From the NCBI RefSeq assembly GCF_007922615.2, contig NZ_CP042301.2, positions 1 through 64,000 on the forward strand: a stretch of DNA of 64,000 nt, given 5' to 3'. The DNA comes from Nitratireductor mangrovi. Lineage in GTDB: Bacteria; Pseudomonadota; Alphaproteobacteria; Rhizobiales; Rhizobiaceae. The position numbers and the translations under genes were made by a program. Numbering within the stretch: the first letter of the stretch is position 1; each line of letters starts with the position of its first letter. The notes beneath the pieces were generated by a model. The model ran no database searches, was not told the DNA's origin, and saw only the letters and a list, made by a program, of their open reading frames with translations. This document shows positions 54,527 to 63,378 of this stretch, one piece after another.

Positions 54527-54666
54527 CTCCCTCCCCCCGGGGAGGGTGGCCAGCCGAAGGCTGGTCGGGTGGGGTAACCTCCACCGACTGAACCGATATG
54601 GAGGCCGAACACGGCCCTCAAGACCCCACCCGGCCCTTCGGGCCATCCTTCCCTCGAGGGGAGGAA
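54527..54666. repeat. RIME-like intergenic palindromic element
   Basis: Two long imperfect inverted arms (about 54527-54584 and 54624-54666), each with internal palindromes such as CCAGCCGAAGGCTGG and GGCCCTTCGGGCC, flank a short middle. The text CTCCCCCCGGGGAGGGTGG against CATCCTTCCCTCGAGGGGAG shows the outer pairing. It sits between thiolase and fadJ. Rhizobial RIME elements have this shape, are found in many copies, and may act at RNA level. Copy number elsewhere is not visible in this window. Confidence 0.7.
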
Positions 54667-54692
54667 CCGCACCGCCGAGGAGAACGTCTCCA

Positions 54693-56912
54693 ATGACCAC
54701 CTACAAGAATTTCTCCGTCGAGACCGACGCCGACGGCATCGCGCTCGTCACCTGGGACATGCCCGACCGCTCGATGAACGTCTTCACCGAGGAGGTGATG
54801 GACGAACTCGACAAGATCACCGATCAGGTCACCGCCGACGACAAGGTCAAGGGCGTGGTCGTCACCTCCGGCAAGGACTCTTTCTCCGGCGGCGCCGACC
54901 TCACCATGCTGCAGCGCATGCTGAAGCTCTTCAATGAAGAGAACGCCAGGGACCACGACGCCGCGATCAAGATGCTGTTCGAGGGCGCCGGGCGCATGAG
55001 CTGGCTTTTCCGCAAGATCGAGACCTGCGGCAAGCCGTGGGTGTCGGCGATCAACGGCACCTGCATGGGCGGTGCGTTCGAGCTGTCGCTCGCCTGCCAT
55101 GGCCGTGTCGCCGCCGACGGCGACAAGGTCAAGATGGGCCTGCCGGAAGTGAAAGTCGGACTGTTTCCGGGCGCCGGCGGCACCCAGCGCGTGCCGCGTC
55201 TGGCCGACCCGCAGTCGGCGCTGCAGATGCTCACCACCGGTTCGAGCCTGTCGCCCAAGAAGGCCAAGGGCATGAACCTGATCCATGAGATCGTCGAGCC
55301 CGCAAGGCTTGTCGATGCGGCAAAAGACATGATCAAGGGCGGACTGAAGCCGGTGCAGCCCTGGGACGAGAAGGGCTTCCGCCTGCCCGGCGGGCCGGTC
55401 TATTCGGCGGCAGGCGCCAATCTCTGGCCACCGGCAATCGCCATCCTGCGTCGCGAGACCCAGAACAACTATCCGGCCGCCGCCGCAATCCTGAAATGTG
55501 TCTATGAAGGCCTGCTGGTCCCGGTCGACACCGCGCTGCGGATCGAGCAGCGCTACTTCACCGAGATCCTGCAGACGACGGAAGCGGCGATGATGATCCG
55601 CTCGCTGTTCATCTCGCTGCAGGAGCTCAACAAGGGTGCACGCCGCCCCGACGGCGTCGAGCCGACGAAGTTCAAGAAGATCGGTGTGCTGGGCGCCGGC
55701 TTCATGGGGGCCGGCATCGCCTATGTGACGGCGAAGGCGGGCATTCCGGTCGTGCTTCTCGATCGCGACATGCCGTCGGCCGAAAAGGGCAGGGACCATT
55801 CCGCCGGCCTCATGGACGGGCTGATCAAGAAGGGCCGCGCGTCGGCGGAAGACAAGGAAAAGCTCCTGTCGCTGATCACGCCGACCGACGACTACGGCCA
55901 GCTGGACGGCTGCGACCTTGTCGTGGAAGCGGTGTTTGAGGATTCCGAGATCAAGAAGGGCGTCACCGAGAAGTCCGAGGCTGTGCTGAAGCCGTCGGCG
56001 ACCTTCGCCTCCAACACCTCGACCATTCCGATCACCGGGCTGGCGAAGAACTCCAAGCGGCCGAAAAACTTCATCGGTATCCACTTCTTCTCGCCGGTCG
56101 ACCGCATGATGCTGGTCGAGATCATCCTCGGCAAGAAGACCGGCGACAAGGCGCTCGCTGTCGCGATCGACTATGTCCGCGCCATCAAGAAGACGCCGAT
56201 CGTCGTGAACGACACGCGCGGCTTCTACGTCAATCGCTGCGTGCTACGCTACATGTCGGAAGCCTATCAGATGCTGATCGAGGGCGTTCCGGCCCCGATG
56301 ATCGAAAATGCCGCCAAGATGGCCGGCATGCCTGTCGGCCCGCTGGCGCTCACCGACGAGACCGCGATCGACCTTGCGCAGAAGATCATGAAGCAGACCA
56401 TTCGTGATCTCGGCGAAAAGGCTGTCGACCAAGAACAGTTCGCGCTGATCAACACCATGGTCGACAAGCATGGCCGTCATGGCCGCAAAAACGGCAAGGG
56501 CTTCTACGACTATCCCGCCAAGCCGGCGAAGAAGCACCTATGGCCCGGTCTGAAGGAACTCTACCCGCAGAAGGCGCCTGAAGATGTCGACGTCGAGGTG
56601 CTAAAGCAGCGCTTCCTGGTCACGATCGCGCTGGAGGCGGCGCGCGTCATGGGCGAGGGCATCGTCACCGATCCGCGCGAGGCCGATGTCGGCTCGATCC
56701 TCGCCTTCGGCTTCGCGCCCTATACCGGCGGCGCGTTGTCCTACATCGACGGCATGGGCACGGCCGAGTTCGTCAAGCTCGCCAAGGCCTTGCAGAAGAA
56801 GTACGGCGCCCAGTTCAAGGCGCCAAAGCTTCTCCTCGACATGGCGGCCAAGGGCGAAAGCTTCTACGAGCGCTTCGACCCCTATGCCGGCAAGGTGAAG
56901 GAGGCGGCCTAG
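54693..56912 (+). CDS. fadJ: 3-hydroxyacyl-CoA dehydrogenase/enoyl-CoA hydratase (FadJ-type)
   Basis: A 739-residue bifunctional enzyme. The N-terminal crotonase domain has SGKDSFSGGADLTMLQRML and INGTCMGGAFELSLACHGRV, LPEVKVGLFPGAGGTQRVPR. The NAD-binding domain begins near residue 329 (KIGVLGAGFMGAGIAYVTAK) and holds NTSTIPITGLAKNSKRPKNF, GIHFFSPVDRMMLVEI and VVNDTRGFYVNRCVLRYMSE. The C-terminal dehydrogenase part ends in YTGGALSYIDGMG. The start ATG lies behind GAGGAGAACGTCTCCA. Catalyses hydration and dehydrogenation steps between the ACADs and the thiolase. Confidence 0.95.
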   Translation: MTTYKNFSVETDADGIALVTWDMPDRSMNVFTEEVMDELDKITDQVTADDKVKGVVVTSGKDSFSGGADLTMLQRMLKLFNEENARDHDAAIKMLFEGAGRMSWLFRKIETCGKPWVSAINGTCMGGAFELSLACHGRVAADGDKVKMGLPEVKVGLFPGAGGTQRVPRLADPQSALQMLTTGSSLSPKKAKGMNLIHEIVEPARLVDAAKDMIKGGLKPVQPWDEKGFRLPGGPVYSAAGANLWPPAIAILRRETQNNYPAAAAILKCVYEGLLVPVDTALRIEQRYFTEILQTTEAAMMIRSLFISLQELNKGARRPDGVEPTKFKKIGVLGAGFMGAGIAYVTAKAGIPVVLLDRDMPSAEKGRDHSAGLMDGLIKKGRASAEDKEKLLSLITPTDDYGQLDGCDLVVEAVFEDSEIKKGVTEKSEAVLKPSATFASNTSTIPITGLAKNSKRPKNFIGIHFFSPVDRMMLVEIILGKKTGDKALAVAIDYVRAIKKTPIVVNDTRGFYVNRCVLRYMSEAYQMLIEGVPAPMIENAAKMAGMPVGPLALTDETAIDLAQKIMKQTIRDLGEKAVDQEQFALINTMVDKHGRHGRKNGKGFYDYPAKPAKKHLWPGLKELYPQKAPEDVDVEVLKQRFLVTIALEAARVMGEGIVTDPREADVGSILAFGFAPYTGGALSYIDGMGTAEFVKLAKALQKKYGAQFKAPKLLLDMAAKGESFYERFDPYAGKVKEAA

Positions 56913-56920
56913 CCGGCGGC

Positions 56921-57325
56921 ATGCGCACCGGGCGTTGCCAGTGCGGAAACGTCGTTTTCGCGTGTGCTGGGTCGCCGGTGGCGTTGTTTGTCTGCCACTG
57001 CAACGAATGCCGCAGGCAATCTGCCTCGGCATTCGGCATGTCTTATCTGGCGCCGCGGGACGATCTGCGCCTCCTCCAAGGCAGTCCGAAAAACTGGCAG
57101 CGGCAGGCGGACAGCGGCAACACTGTCAACTGCTTCTTCTGTCCCGTTTGCGGCACGCTGTTGTGGCACGAAAATTCCGGTTCGCCCGAGACGGTTACCG
57201 TCAAGGCGGGGTCGCTTGACGAGCCGGTGGATTTTGCGGATGCCATCCATATCTGGGTCAGCCGCAAACTGCCCGGGGTGGACGTCCCGCAGGGCGCCGC
57301 GCAATTCCTTGAGGAGCCGACATGA
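56921..57325 (+). CDS. GFA-family (glutathione-dependent formaldehyde-activating) zinc protein
   Basis: A 134-residue protein with the GFA zinc cysteines: RCQCGNVVF, FVCHCNECRRQSASAFG, and FFCPVCGTLLWHENSG. A structural zinc and a catalytic zinc are expected. The gene starts 8 bases after fadJ and ends 30 bases before a thioesterase gene. Family members rarely have a proven function beyond Gfa of Paracoccus, so a link to glutathione or thiol-adduct chemistry is only inferred. Confidence 0.88.
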   Translation: MRTGRCQCGNVVFACAGSPVALFVCHCNECRRQSASAFGMSYLAPRDDLRLLQGSPKNWQRQADSGNTVNCFFCPVCGTLLWHENSGSPETVTVKAGSLDEPVDFADAIHIWVSRKLPGVDVPQGAAQFLEEPT

Positions 57326-57355
57326 CCTTCTTCCCCGGTCACGGGTGAGCGCGCA

Positions 57356-57940
57356 ATGTATGTCTGGGGCCGCCTGCTGCGTGTTGCTCTGACTTTCAAG
57401 TCGCGCGGTGCCTACCGGCTCGGCGAGGAGAGCCGGCTCTCCTTCCGCTGCCTGCCGACCGATATCGATTCCAACATCCACCTGAACAATGCCCGCTACA
57501 TGATGCTGGCCGATCTCGGCCGCATCGACATCTTCCTGCGCGCCGGCCTGCTTTCCTTGTCGCGCCGGCGGGGCTGGGCGCCGATGATGGGCGGCCTGCA
57601 ATCGGTCTATGTGCGTGAGATCAGGCTGTGGAAACGCTTCGACCTGCTCTCCTCGATCCAGACCTGGGAGGATACCCAGGTCATCGGCCGCCATCGCTTC
57701 GTACTGGAGAACGGCGAGACGGCGGCCATCATCATGACCACCGCCGGTGTCTACGACTTCCGCAACCGCCGCTTTCAGCAGGTCGACGAGGTCGTCGAAG
57801 CACTTGGCGCGGACGTCGAGCCCCGCGCCCCGCATGGCGAGGAGAAGGCTTTCATGGCCTCTCACGACGGTCTCAGGAAGCTTGCCAAGTCGTTCCCGCC
57901 CGTCCGCGATTCAGCCAATCTTAACGGCGGCGGCGAATAG
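57356..57940 (+). CDS. Hotdog acyl-CoA thioesterase (4HBT_2/THEM6-like)
   Basis: A 194-residue thioesterase of the 4HBT_2 or THEM6 type. After a short membrane-proximal N-terminus (WGRLLRVALTFKSRGAYRLG) it has the core RLSFRCLPTDIDSNIHLNNA and RYMMLADLGRIDIFLRAGLL, with the aspartate in DIDSNIHLNN. The last 40 residues are polar. It follows GFA by 30 bases on the same strand and probably is the last gene of the acyl-CoA operon. Confidence 0.85.
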   Translation: MYVWGRLLRVALTFKSRGAYRLGEESRLSFRCLPTDIDSNIHLNNARYMMLADLGRIDIFLRAGLLSLSRRRGWAPMMGGLQSVYVREIRLWKRFDLLSSIQTWEDTQVIGRHRFVLENGETAAIIMTTAGVYDFRNRRFQQVDEVVEALGADVEPRAPHGEEKAFMASHDGLRKLAKSFPPVRDSANLNGGGE

Positions 57941-57996
57941 TCGGCCCGTTGCGCGCAACGCCCGTTTGCGCGCCTGGGGATGACGGGACGATTGCG

Positions 57997-58920
57997 ATGG
58001 ACGGCCAGACGGTAGCGGACATGATGCTCGCCTATCTTGGCCGGCTTGTGGATCATATTGCCTCGGCAGAAGTGCTCGGCTACGCGTTGCTGGCTTCCGC
58101 CTTGCTGGTCGCCGTCGATTTCGTGCGTCGCGGCTTCCGCATTGTGTGGCCGTGGCGCAAGATCGAAAGCGTTCTCGCCACTGCCGCGATCTACGGCGTC
58201 AACCTGCTGTTCGGCCCCTACGTCCTGCTGCTCGCGAAGCTGCTCGAGGACGCCTACAAGGCGACTGGCATCCCGCATGTCGATCCCTTCTTCTGGCAGG
58301 GCGTTCCGGCCTGGCTGCTGATCCCCTTCGCGGTCTTCATGTTCGACATCGCGAACTACTGGAGCCACCGCCTGATGCACATGAAATGGCTGTGGCCGAT
58401 TCATGCGATTCATCATTCCGACCCGGAGGTGAACGGGCTCACTACCTATCGGGTCCATGTCTTCGAGCCGCTGGTCATGCTCACCGTCTATACGGTGCTG
58501 CTCGGCTGGCTCGGCCTGCCCGCCGGCGTGCTCGGCGGCGCGGCCGTCTTCCTCGGCCTGCTCAATTTCTATGTCCACGTGAACGTCGACTGGGGCCACG
58601 GCCCGTTCCGGCTGCTGCTGGCCTCGCCGCGTTTCCACCGCTGGCACCACGCCGACGTGCCGGAGGCCTACGGCAAGAACCTTGCCAACGTCTTTCCCTT
58701 CCTCGACGTCGCCTTCGGTACCTATTACGTGCCGGGTACCTGCCGGGCAGAGGTCGGCGCCGAGGGCGTGCCGAAAAACGACGTTGTGAGGCTGGTGCTG
58801 TTTCCGTTCGTCGAATGGGGCCGCATGGTCCGCGACGCGATCCGCGCCGGCCGCGCCGGGGAGGGAGCAAGCGAGACGTCCGACGTGCCTCCGTTGGAAG
58901 GCACGTCCTCCGCGCAATAG
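57997..58920 (+). CDS. Sterol desaturase/fatty acid hydroxylase family protein
   Basis: A 307-residue membrane di-iron oxygenase. Four or five helices, with histidine clusters NYWSHRLMHMKWLWPIHAIH, HHSDPEVNGLTTYRVH, HVNVDWGHGP, and FHRWHHADVPEAYGKNLANV. The spacing matches the eight-histidine motif of the FA_hydroxylase family. The start at 57997 is the first ATG after a TTG at 57949; the ATG gives a better hydrophobic N-terminus. Substrate may be a hopanoid, carotenoid or fatty acid; not decidable here. A second member lies at 63379. Confidence 0.88.
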   Translation: MDGQTVADMMLAYLGRLVDHIASAEVLGYALLASALLVAVDFVRRGFRIVWPWRKIESVLATAAIYGVNLLFGPYVLLLAKLLEDAYKATGIPHVDPFFWQGVPAWLLIPFAVFMFDIANYWSHRLMHMKWLWPIHAIHHSDPEVNGLTTYRVHVFEPLVMLTVYTVLLGWLGLPAGVLGGAAVFLGLLNFYVHVNVDWGHGPFRLLLASPRFHRWHHADVPEAYGKNLANVFPFLDVAFGTYYVPGTCRAEVGAEGVPKNDVVRLVLFPFVEWGRMVRDAIRAGRAGEGASETSDVPPLEGTSSAQ

Positions 58921-59032
58921 TCTTCGCCGCCGTCGGCGTCGCCCGCGCGAATGTGATCGCGGGCCGCTTTGCGCTGGCGCACACCCTCCCTAATGTGCGG
59001 GCTCATCGCATCGAAGCCGGAGCCGCATCGCC

Positions 59033-59650
59033 ATGTCCACCATCGACTACTATTTCACCTCAGTTTCACCCTTCGTCTATCTGGGGCACAAGGCGATCTC
59101 GGAGGTAGCGCGCAAACACGGTGCGGCCATCCACTACAAGCCGGTGGGGCTTGCCGGGGTCTGGGAGGTCTCGGGCTCGGTGCCTCTGGGCCAGCGCTCG
59201 CCGACGCGCCAGCGCTACCGGCTGCTCGAATTGCAGCGCGCCGCCTTCCGCCGCCAGTTGCCGATCAATCTGCACCCGAAGTTCTTTCCTGCCGATCCAA
59301 CGCTTGCCGACCATGTCGTGGTCGCACTTCTGAAAATGCAGGCCGATCCGGAGGGCTTCATGGCCCGCGTTTTCTCTGGTGTCTGGGCGAAGGAGGAGAA
59401 TGTCGCCGACGCGGCTACCCTGGCCGGCTATCTCGAGGCGGAGGGCCAGGATGCGGCGAAGGTGCTGGCCGCCGCCGAAAGCGACGAGGTCGCCGAGACC
59501 CGGCGCAGGAACACCGCCGATGCTGTTGCCGCGGACGCCATCGGCGTGCCCGCCTATGTGCTCGGCGGCGAGGTGTTCTGGGGTCAGGACCGCATCGAAG
59601 ATCTGGCCTTGGCGCTCGAAACGGGCCGCGCACCCTTCAAGCCCGAATAG
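59033..59650 (+). CDS. 2-hydroxychromene-2-carboxylate isomerase-like (kappa GST/DsbA fold)
   Basis: A 205-residue protein of the NahD/kappa-GST group. It has DYYFTSVSPFVYLGHKAISE (the serine of SPF at the GSH site), TLADHVVVALLKMQADPEGF, and GVPAYVLGGEVFWGQDRIED, the cis-proline end typical of the family. The reaction in aromatic catabolism is cis-trans isomerisation with glutathione; here no aromatic genes are near. It follows the sterol desaturase gene by about 110 bases. A general GSH-dependent isomerase or reductase is the safer call. Confidence 0.88.
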   Translation: MSTIDYYFTSVSPFVYLGHKAISEVARKHGAAIHYKPVGLAGVWEVSGSVPLGQRSPTRQRYRLLELQRAAFRRQLPINLHPKFFPADPTLADHVVVALLKMQADPEGFMARVFSGVWAKEENVADAATLAGYLEAEGQDAAKVLAAAESDEVAETRRRNTADAVAADAIGVPAYVLGGEVFWGQDRIEDLALALETGRAPFKPE

Positions 59651-59739
59651 TCGCCGGGCGTCTTTGCGCTGGACATGCGCGCGCTGCGGTCCTAGATAAC
59701 GGGAAAAGGTATTTTTTCCTGTCCTGCGAGGAGTGCTCC

Positions 59740-60390
59740 ATGCTCTCGCATGCGCGCGTATGGGCGGCGATCGACGCGCTCGCCGACCGCTATTCACTGT
59801 CCGCTTCGGGTCTGGCCAAGCGGGCCGGCCTCGATTCCACGGCCTTCAACAAGTCCAAGCGCCGGTCCGCCGACGGCCGTCCGCGCTGGCCCTCGACGGA
59901 ATCGCTCGCCAAGATCATGGAGGCGACCGGCGCGACGCTCGAGGAGTTCATCGCGCTGGTGGCCGAAGAGCGGCCCAGAGCCGGCGGCGCCCTGCCGGCG
60001 CAGCGCTCCACCGTACCGCTGCTGGGCTTCGCGCAGGCCGGTGCCGGCGGTTTCTTCGATGACGCCGGCTTTCCCGCCGGACAAGGCTGGGAGATGGTGG
60101 AAATTCCGGCGGGCGCACGCGACGGCTCTTATGCCTTGAGCGTCCAGGGCGATTCAATGCTGCCGCTCTACCGGGACGGTGACGTCCTGATCGTCGAGCC
60201 GGGCGCGACCGTACGGCGCGGCGACCGCGTGGTGGTCAAAACCATTGGCGGCGAGGTGATGGCCAAAGTGCTGACGCGCCAGACCACCCGTTTCGTGGAA
60301 CTCCAGTCGCTCAACCCGGAACACCCGGTGCGTTCGGTGCCGATGCAGGAGGTTGAGTGGATCGCCCGCATCGTCTGGGCCAGCCAGTAG
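59740..60390 (+). CDS. S24-family HTH regulator (LexA/CI-like)
   Basis: A 216-residue regulator. N-terminal HTH (YSLSASGLAKRAGLDSTAFN, then KSKRRSADGRPRWPSTESLA) is followed by a hinge of about 40 residues, and the S24 peptidase-like domain. Catalytic dyad: serine in ALSVQGDSMLPLYRDGDVLI and lysine in RGDRVVVKTIGGEVMAKVL. Proteins of this shape act as repressors, which some cleave themselves; a cleavage site (Ala-Gly) is plausible in FAQAGAGGFF. The start ATG at 59740 follows GCGAGGAGTGCTCC. Target genes are not evident; SNase-like gene is next and may be in one transcript. Confidence 0.88.
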   Translation: MLSHARVWAAIDALADRYSLSASGLAKRAGLDSTAFNKSKRRSADGRPRWPSTESLAKIMEATGATLEEFIALVAEERPRAGGALPAQRSTVPLLGFAQAGAGGFFDDAGFPAGQGWEMVEIPAGARDGSYALSVQGDSMLPLYRDGDVLIVEPGATVRRGDRVVVKTIGGEVMAKVLTRQTTRFVELQSLNPEHPVRSVPMQEVEWIARIVWASQ

Positions 60391-60398
60391 GCCGCCGC

Positions 60399-61097
60399 GT
60401 GCCGGCCGCTTTCTGGATGCTGCTGTTGGCGACTGTCGCCGCGATCACCAGTCCCGCACCGGCTGCGGCCGATGGCTACGAGCGCATGCTTGTCGCGCAG
60501 TCGCGCGTGCGCACGGTCGCGCCCGATCTCGTCGCGCCGCCGAAAATCGATCCTGACTCGCTGGAACGCGCCGAGCCGCGCGCGCCGCTGGGCGAGCTTG
60601 GTCGGCCGCGGCCGCCCGGGCCTGCCGCCGGCGAGCAGGGGTGGCGCATGTTCCGGCCGGTCGCGAGCGCCGCCGGCCGTCTCGAGGGCGACGATGCGAG
60701 GATCGCGATCGCCGGGATCGACATTGTCGAGCCGTCGCAGACTTGCTCGGACGGGCAGGGCGGACAATGGCCGTGCGGCATGCGCGCCCGAACAGCATTC
60801 CGGGCGTTCCTGCGCGGGCGCGCAGTCGAATGCGACCTGCCGGAAGCAGAGCCCAGCGCCGGTGATGTCAGGCCGGCATCCTGCAGGCTCGGCGAGCGTG
60901 ACCTCGGCGCCTGGCTTGTGGAGAACGGCTGGGCAATGGCCGCCAGCGGCGGCCCCTACGCCGAGGAGCAGGCGCGGGCGGTCGAGGCCCGCCGCGGCAT
61001 CTTTGCCGGCAGGCCTCCGGCATTGCCTGAAGCCGCGCCGCCGGTCTCCTCTATCCTGGCACCTGAGGAAGCGGAGGCCTCAGACGGCGGCGGCTGA
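60399..61097 (+). CDS. Exported thermonuclease-like protein (SNase family)
   Basis: A 232-residue protein with a signal peptide ([20 protein letters not shown], probable cut after AAA or ADG). The domain [40 protein letters not shown] and [20 protein letters not shown] follows, as in the SNase fold, ending [13 protein letters not shown]. The usual catalytic Arg-Glu-Arg of staphylococcal nuclease is partly altered (EPSQTC in place of EPCQ-type), so activity is uncertain. The start is GTG 60399 with a weak Shine-Dalgarno. The last 18 bases overlap the convergent lysK gene. Confidence 0.8.
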   Translation: MPAAFWMLLLATVAAITSPAPAAADGYERMLVAQSRVRTVAPDLVAPPKIDPDSLERAEPRAPLGELGRPRPPGPAAGEQGWRMFRPVASAAGRLEGDDARIAIAGIDIVEPSQTCSDGQGGQWPCGMRARTAFRAFLRGRAVECDLPEAEPSAGDVRPASCRLGERDLGAWLVENGWAMAASGGPYAEEQARAVEARRGIFAGRPPALPEAAPPVSSILAPEEAEASDGGG

Positions 61098-62738
61098 GGC
61101 CAGCGTCCGGTCGATGAGCGCCCTTGTCTGGTCGATTCCGTAAAGGGCGACGAAGGAGCCGAAGCGCGGTCCGCGCTCCTGACCGATCAGCACCTGGTAG
61201 ATCATCTGGAAGAACGCACCCGAGACGCCGGGCCCGCCGCTTGGGCTCTTCTTGGTGTGGTCTTGATAGCGTTCGATGCCGCGCGCGACGTCCAGCAACG
61301 CGTTCTGGATGATTTCGCCGTCGGCGTCGTCCGGCAGTTCTCCGAGCTTCGCCGACATTGCCTCCAGCGCCGCCGTCTCGACCTCGTCGGGTGTGCGGAA
61401 CTTTTTCGCCGGCTTCACGAAATCGTCGAAATAGCGGATCGCATAGCCGACAAGCCGGTCGAGTTCGGGATGGGTCTCGGGTGTCACGCCGGGGGCGTAG
61501 CCGGAGATATAACCCCACAGGACGCCCTTGTCGTGTGCATTGGATGCACTGACGAGGTTGAGCAGCATGGCGAACGGCACCGGCAGGTCGATCACCGGCG
61601 GCGCGCCGTTGTGGATGTGCCAGACCGGGTTGGACAAACGCGCCGGCCAGTCCTGGCGCTGATAGGCGGCGAGGAGTTGGTAATACTCGTCGACGGCGCG
61701 CGGAATGACGTCGAAATAGAGCCGCTTCGCCGTCCGCGGCTTCTGGAACATGTAGAGCGCCAGGCTCTCGGTCGGCGCGTAGGTCAGCCACTCGTCGATG
61801 GTCAGACCGTTGCCTTTCGACTTGGAGATCTTCTCGCCGTTTTCGTCGAGGAACAGTTCGTAGACGAAATGCTCCGGCGGACGACCGCCAAGAGCGGCGC
61901 AGATGCGGTCATAGACCGGCATGTTGGGGCCGTGGTCCTTGCCGAACATCTCGAAGTCGACACCAAGCGCGGCCCAGCGCGCGCCGAAATCGGGCTTCCA
62001 CTGCAGTTTCACCTGGCCGCCGGTGACCGGCAACACCGTCTCGGTGCCATCCTCGTCATCGAAGGTGATCGTGCCGGCCTCCGCATCGACGTGCTTCATC
62101 GGCACGTAGAGCACCCTGCCGGTCTTCGGCGAGATGGGCAGGAACGGCGAATAGGTCGCCTTGCGCTCGTCGCCCAGCGTCGGCAGCATGATCGCCATGA
62201 TCGCGTCGTAGCGCTCGGCGACCCGCCGCAGAATGGCGTCCATGCGGCCAGACCTGTAGTAGTCGGTCGCGCTCGCGAATTCGTAGTCGAATCCGAACGT
62301 GTCGAGGAACCGGCGTAGCATGGCGTTGTTGTGATGGCCGAAACTCTGATGATCGCCGCCAAAGGGATTGGGAACTACGGTCAGTGGCTTGTGCAGATGC
62401 GGTGCCAGCGCTTTCGCGTCGGGCACGTTGTCGGGGATCTTGCGCATCCCGTCCATGTCGTCGGAAAAACAAAGAAGCCGCGTCTTCACCGTCCCCGCGG
62501 TGAGTACGTGGAACGCATGGCGCACCATCGTCGTGCGCGCGACCTCGCCGAAAGTACCGATATGCGGAAGACCGGAGGGGCCGTAGCCGGTCTCGAAAAG
62601 CACGGTTTCGGGAAAGCCTGATTTCTCGTAGCGCGCTATGATCTTGCGGGCTTCCTCGAATGGCCAGGCCTTGCTGTCGCGGGCGGCGGTGAGGATGTCG
62701 GCGGAAAGGTCGGCTGCGTTTTCTGCGTTTCGCTGCAT
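61080..62738 (-). CDS. lysK: Lysyl-tRNA synthetase, class I
   Basis: A 552-residue class I LysRS. The HIGH-type motif is in [20 protein letters not shown], and KMSKS-type is [20 protein letters not shown]. Further motifs: [31 protein letters not shown], and a helical C-terminal anticodon-binding cage ([24 protein letters not shown]). Class I LysRS replaces class II in many alphaproteobacteria and archaea. The start at 62738 gives the natural N-terminus; a TTG at 62783 is less likely. It is the only tRNA synthetase gene here and convergent with the SNase-like gene. Confidence 0.95.
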   Translation of the reverse strand: MQRNAENAADLSADILTAARDSKAWPFEEARKIIARYEKSGFPETVLFETGYGPSGLPHIGTFGEVARTTMVRHAFHVLTAGTVKTRLLCFSDDMDGMRKIPDNVPDAKALAPHLHKPLTVVPNPFGGDHQSFGHHNNAMLRRFLDTFGFDYEFASATDYYRSGRMDAILRRVAERYDAIMAIMLPTLGDERKATYSPFLPISPKTGRVLYVPMKHVDAEAGTITFDDEDGTETVLPVTGGQVKLQWKPDFGARWAALGVDFEMFGKDHGPNMPVYDRICAALGGRPPEHFVYELFLDENGEKISKSKGNGLTIDEWLTYAPTESLALYMFQKPRTAKRLYFDVIPRAVDEYYQLLAAYQRQDWPARLSNPVWHIHNGAPPVIDLPVPFAMLLNLVSASNAHDKGVLWGYISGYAPGVTPETHPELDRLVGYAIRYFDDFVKPAKKFRTPDEVETAALEAMSAKLGELPDDADGEIIQNALLDVARGIERYQDHTKKSPSGGPGVSGAFFQMIYQVLIGQERGPRFGSFVALYGIDQTRALIDRTLASAAAV

Positions 62739-62872
62739 TTGGCTACTTTCGGGATCGCGGCACCCGTCTAGGCTTCGCTGCAAAAAGCGTCAATCGGCGG
62801 GCGCTTTTTTCCTTGCAGTGCGAAAGGCCGGTTTCTAACGTGCCGCCGGTTCGTCGCGAGGGGAGTCGCCCG

Positions 62873-63286
62873 TTGATCAAGCCCGAATCCGTTACGGAAG
62901 CACTTATTCACATCATGGTCGTGGTCTCCGCCGCGGACAGCAACATGACCGACCGCGAACTTGCCAAGATGGGCTCGGTAGTCCGCACGATGCCGGTTTT
63001 TGCGGATTTCGACCCCGACAGGCTCCTCGACGTCGCCAAGAAGAGCCAGGAGGTGCTGCAGCAGGAAGGCGCCCTCAACGCCATCCTCGCTTCGATCGTC
63101 GAGGCGGTGCCATCGCGGCTGCACGATACCGCCTATGCCATCGCTGTCGAGATCGCCGCTGCGGACCTGCATGTGCGGCCCGAGGAAATGCGCATCCTGC
63201 AATTGCTGCGCGCGCAACTCGGCATCGACACGCTAACGGCGGCGGCGATCGAACGCGCCGCCGTCGTCCGTCACCGGCACGCCTGA
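62873..63286 (+). CDS. TerB-family protein
   Basis: A 137-residue helical protein of the TerB (tellurite-resistance) family. It begins at TTG 62873, behind GGGGAG, and has the motif ALIHIMVVVSAADSNMTDRE, then a repeat with AYAIAVEIAAADLHVRPEEM. These acidic helix pairs (SAADSNMTDRE and AAADLHVRPEE) bind metal in TerB relatives. It is divergent from lysK. It is not accompanied by other ter genes. Such stand-alone TerB proteins are common in rhizobia and of unknown function. Confidence 0.85.
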   Translation: MIKPESVTEALIHIMVVVSAADSNMTDRELAKMGSVVRTMPVFADFDPDRLLDVAKKSQEVLQQEGALNAILASIVEAVPSRLHDTAYAIAVEIAAADLHVRPEEMRILQLLRAQLGIDTLTAAAIERAAVVRHRHA

Positions 63287-63378
63287 TTGTGCTCACTATC
63301 TCTTGATGGGCCTTTGATTGGTATTATCCGCTGGATGATGCGACCTCGCCGAAGACGTTCGGGGCATTTGGAAAGGCG

